Shown in pieces: positions 30,101 to 32,501 of a DNA stretch of 32,501 bases; position 1 is the first letter of the stretch; the number at the start of each line of letters is the position of its first letter. A program made the translations under genes and the position numbers. This stretch comes from an uncultured Thalassovita sp. Lineage in GTDB: Bacteria > Bacteroidota > Bacteroidia > Cytophagales > Flammeovirgaceae. Under the pieces are notes generated by a model. It worked only from the letters and a program-made list of their open reading frames with translations. It was not told where the DNA came from and did not search any database. The stretch spans positions 1 to 32,501 of the forward strand of contig CAKZMZ010000379.1 of assembly GCA_937129345.1 (NCBI GenBank), in the 5' to 3' direction.

Positions 30101-32130
30101 TCTTTGCCACTTAGGGCCACCGTAAGGTTTGCCTTATCTGTGGTTCTTGAATGCATGATCATGTTATCATAGTCAACTCCCCTTCTGCCTTGCATAGCGT
30201 AAACGTAAAGCTTTGCCTTCCTTTTAATGTCAATTAAGCCGGTTGTAGAATTGAAATCGATATAGCCTCTTTTGCTCAGTTCCATCATAGCACCTTTTAC
30301 CACTTCGGGATTTTGCTTAAGTGTTTTGGCCATATCGCTATAGTAAAAGGTATTTTTCCTAATCTTGTTAGAGTAGCCCACTACCATTTGTAGAGGATGG
30401 AAATTATAGTTTCCTTTTAAGGCAATGAAGCGGTACTTATCAAAGTAATCTTTCGACTCTACTACCAAGGGTATGCGTTCCCTAGCGTTAAGTATCTTCA
30501 TGTCAAAACTATCGGCTTCTACACTCCACTCAATAAATTCAGCAGAGATATTTACATCGTTTCTCGTATCTATAAACTGCGATATTTTATAAGCATCCTT
30601 ATCCCTTCTGGCCTGTAGCAATTTGTCTTTTGTGTGGTATTTTAGCTGAACGGCTGGATGCGAGATGGAATCTTCGGCGCTGTAATGGATTACAAATTCA
30701 GATTGGGGACTGTAAAGAAGGGAATCTTCATAAGTAAAACCCTTGTTAGAACGGGCTGTAAACTTATTTCCACTATTGCCATCGTACCTGATCATAGATT
30801 GCCCCCCCTGATAAACCGATTGGCTTTTGAATTTTTTGCCCTCAAGCGTAACGCCACCCTCATAGGTTACATCTTCTACAAAATCTTCAATAACTATATT
30901 GGCTAGGTAAGATTTAAAACGTGGATACTGCGCTTTGTCTGGCTTTGTATTATGTACATGGCTCTTATACTGAAGAATACCGGCAATGGGTTCTTCAGAG
31001 ACAGAATTGTAAGTGAGTTCCGCTTTTTCCGCTATAAATTCAGGATTGTGGAAGTCGAAGCTAAACTTACCCAAATCTGCATAAACTTCGTCTTCGGCAT
31101 AGCCAACGTTCTTCCAGCTTATTTTTCCGCTTTCTGCAACTATGGTATCGTTAGCAAGCATTAGAGAAGCCTCAATGCCTTTGAGATCTAAAGTGTCGTA
31201 GACAGAAATTAAGGCAAAATCAGCTTCTTTGATAGCTATAAATGGCCCTTTTATCTCTGGCAAAAGAGGTTCAGGTATGGTATAAAGGGCCTCAGTAGTT
31301 AAGGAAATGTCCTCTTCTTCAAAACCGCTGCTAGAAACAGTATCTTCCTCGCTCCAACTGTCTTCTGCGGTACTCCAACCGTCATCAGACCAACTATCTC
31401 CTGCATCTTCTGCCGTGCCCCATCCATCATCTGAGGAACCCCACCCATCGTCTCCTGAACTCCAACCGTCATCTCCCCAACCATCATCGCTTTCTGTTTC
31501 TTCTTCCTCTACTAAAGTGTCGTCAAACCACTCTTCTTTTTCCTCTTCTTCCTCGCCAAGTAGCATGCCTTCTTCTTCTGGCAACTCTTCTGTAGAGGCA
31601 TACAACTCACCTTGCATTAAATCGGGATTAGGAATATGCTCAAAAGTGAAACTTCCTGAGGTCATGACTACGCTATTAAATCGAGAGGCATAGACCGTAT
31701 CTGAGCTCAAAAAGGCGTGTGACTGTTTTAAAAAATTCGCTGTTACTTCCCTTTTATAAAAAGATGCTGTGGTATCGGCCACTTCTAAGAACCGGGTAAG
31801 GTCCGCACCACTCATCCCTCTAAAATTTCGAGCATTATCTAAAGACTCAAAAAATCTTATAAAATGCGGCCTAATTGCCAATCTCTTGGCATACATACTG
31901 CTTAGCACATTAAAAACATGGTCTTGCTGCTTGGTATCCAAACTGGTATAGACAGACTCAAAAGCGCTCACTACCGTGTCTGGAGACTCCGCATCTGGTT
32001 TTTGGAAGATACCGTTCAAATCAACCATAAGGCTGTCTTTTTCTTCAAACGGAACGCGGCTAAATTGGGCATAAAGTTGCCCATTAAGAAGAATCGTTAA
32101 TAGTACTAGGAACAAATAATCTCTTTTCAT
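27154..32130 (-). CDS. Giant secreted beta-rich protein of unknown function with acidic DDGW/DDGF repeats
   Basis: Signal peptide MKRDYLFLVLLTILLNGQLYAQ; low-complexity SDDGWGDDGWSSGDDGWGSSDDGWG...SDDGW; ~1300 aa of beta-strand-like repeats; C-terminus DDEDDDDDDGFDDDGF. Confidence 0.8.
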   Translation of the reverse strand: MKRDYLFLVLLTILLNGQLYAQFSRVPFEEKDSLMVDLNGIFQKPDAESPDTVVSAFESVYTSLDTKQQDHVFNVLSSMYAKRLAIRPHFIRFFESLDNARNFRGMSGADLTRFLEVADTTASFYKREVTANFLKQSHAFLSSDTVYASRFNSVVMTSGSFTFEHIPNPDLMQGELYASTEELPEEEGMLLGEEEEEKEEWFDDTLVEEEETESDDGWGDDGWSSGDDGWGSSDDGWGTAEDAGDSWSDDGWSTAEDSWSEEDTVSSSGFEEEDISLTTEALYTIPEPLLPEIKGPFIAIKEADFALISVYDTLDLKGIEASLMLANDTIVAESGKISWKNVGYAEDEVYADLGKFSFDFHNPEFIAEKAELTYNSVSEEPIAGILQYKSHVHNTKPDKAQYPRFKSYLANIVIEDFVEDVTYEGGVTLEGKKFKSQSVYQGGQSMIRYDGNSGNKFTARSNKGFTYEDSLLYSPQSEFVIHYSAEDSISHPAVQLKYHTKDKLLQARRDKDAYKISQFIDTRNDVNISAEFIEWSVEADSFDMKILNARERIPLVVESKDYFDKYRFIALKGNYNFHPLQMVVGYSNKIRKNTFYYSDMAKTLKQNPEVVKGAMMELSKRGYIDFNSTTGLIDIKRKAKLYVYAMQGRRGVDYDNMIMHSRTTDKANLTVALSGKDFKLEGVDKFMISDSMQVLVKPQDGKVNLKDGRNTSFGGEMRAGNFVFRGPEFVYNYDSFNVNLDVIDSIGILVTHDDGVKRELANNIVQTGGTLFISDPKNKSGRRSMERYPILDAKKGGSIYFDGPEILGGAYDHRIHFDIPPFVIDSLNDNNTDVITFDGTFKSEGIFPDFEQNISIQPDYSFGFKRQMDPNGVPLYNGKATYYNEISLNNKGIRGKGKIDYLSGSFESKDFIFYSDSVNTKGMGGEIEAGDFNGTSYPSVKMKQYEMRWMVNSDSMLLTNIKDEPFEIYDTTTQFEGTLALTEGGLDGKGKIETPRSVNISDNFNMEASKYVANNSSFIIKSDDPNTPGLSGENVKVEYDLGQRAAVVTSEVEGENSFTLPFIEYETNISQVIWNLDQNTLVMSVDGDSDLGLGKFTSNNRRQDSLEIFASDAVYDLNEHILNLEGVPYITVANVRILPDSGKVLVRENAQIDELENATIEMNAFNKYHTLTDADINIISRNKFEGEATYQYTMGIKEPYEIRFEKFDIKPNKGEDKASEFITTAEAFIEEEDEFKFLPGFLYKGKLTMFDSEKYLKFEGEVSLDVEREENAWFAYGSSTEETHGVINVDENLKVAGFPTKLATGLFIGRIDRDFYPTLVHFDRDRVNDFKVFQGSGRLVYDEETKDYIVASAEKLEYPETKGDRFVYNFDSKKVSFEGNLSLVENTKFYEVVAAGRGSGNFEEESYEINSSIYFKIPDAPSSASDLGLDIYDNVEELIAPFEEYEEMEEQLSLIFNEKQLDDYLSKYRNGNEKLSDFFDAGIMLNKVNLKWSTEFRSFYADVDMGLGNVFKTDVNSLVTGYLEIPKTEGDYEAKLFIMADEENWFYFDFGRDGVRALSSNAGFNANLAVKKSGPGLIRASNDNFLGFISSFRMNYLGVEDILDLYIPEDGAVEDVEEELIDADIFGDVIDDQPLQEEEEVADDEDDDDDDGFDDDGF

Positions 32131-32252
32131 AAACAATACTATGATTGAATGCTACCGAAAATGCAAAGTACTTCGATTTAATTTTTGGCGGTCGAAATCA
32201 GTGCAAGTGTTTATTCAAGCTTTAATGTTTGTGAATAACAAATTGCAAAAAT

Positions 32253-32501
32253 CTATCCTTTCTCGAAAACAAGGCTCGCCCAGTTTTCGTGCACTTTGCA
32301 TTTAGTAAATTTTAAACGAAGAGAAATTGCTTTATTGACAATCAGGGGAATATCTTCTGGATGAAAGCCACTTAGCACAAGTATACCCATGTCTTGAAGC
32401 AGGCCATTGTAAACTCTTAATTCTTCTAAGATTACATTGCGGTTTATATTGGCCAACACAATTTGATATTGGGCCTCTTTACCAATTTGAGCCGCCATGC
32501 C
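32253..32501 (-). CDS. prmA: Ribosomal protein L11 methyltransferase, C-terminal part; truncated at window end
   Basis: YQIVLANINRNVILEEL...GILVLSGFHPEDIPLI, the N-P/I-N-R and C-terminal part of PrmA; frame open to the window edge. Confidence 0.85.
   Translation of the reverse strand, partial: GMAAQIGKEAQYQIVLANINRNVILEELRVYNGLLQDMGILVLSGFHPEDIPLIVNKAISLRLKFTKCKVHENWASLVFEKG

Noticed and set aside
31307-31693. Plus-strand 128-aa Ser/Pro-rich ORF (MSSSSKPLLETVSSSLQ...)
   Set aside because: Exact antisense of the acidic DDGW/Glu-rich coding region; Ser/Pro richness is a by-product of D/E/W codons read on the other strand.
1-32501. CRISPR arrays, toxin-antitoxin modules, defence islands, prophage or transposon remnants
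   Set aside because: No regularly spaced repeats, integrase/transposase motifs or nuclease/toxin pairs were seen; the YwqK-type label does not by itself indicate a toxin-antitoxin module.

Overview
This 32.5 kb chromosomal window is AT-rich and densely coding, and appears to come from a Bacteroidota genome (probably Cytophagales; inferred from a GldD homologue, a CHU_C/FlgD-like C-terminal domain and large secreted beta-rich proteins). I see no tRNA, rRNA, CRISPR array, transposase or phage signature. Recognisable content from left to right: 3' end of a GHL10-type glycoside hydrolase; a 1177-aa predicted outer-membrane beta-barrel protein; an OxyR-like LysR regulator; dxs; a stand-alone macrodomain protein; a ~1.8k-aa secreted multi-Ig / lamin-tail-domain protein; a 2H (LigT-like) phosphoesterase; a degenerate thiamine-pyrophosphokinase-like protein; a DUF3592-like membrane protein with a clear terminator; an ABC exporter half-transporter; an orphan importer-type ABC ATPase; a large membrane PAS protein with a degenerate kinase ATPase domain; pgl; a small membrane protein; gldD; prfA; a YwqK/MORN-like repeat protein; a 1.66k-aa secreted protein with DDGW/DDGF acidic repeats; and the 3' end of prmA. 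The best candidates for something undescribed are the 1660-aa acidic/beta-rich secreted protein with its co-oriented polybasic neighbour and the perfect 14-bp hairpin between them, the inverted repeat upstream of the LysR gene, and two proteins that keep a fold while losing catalytic motifs. No clear defence system or mobile system was found. All family calls come from reading motifs by eye; no database search was run.
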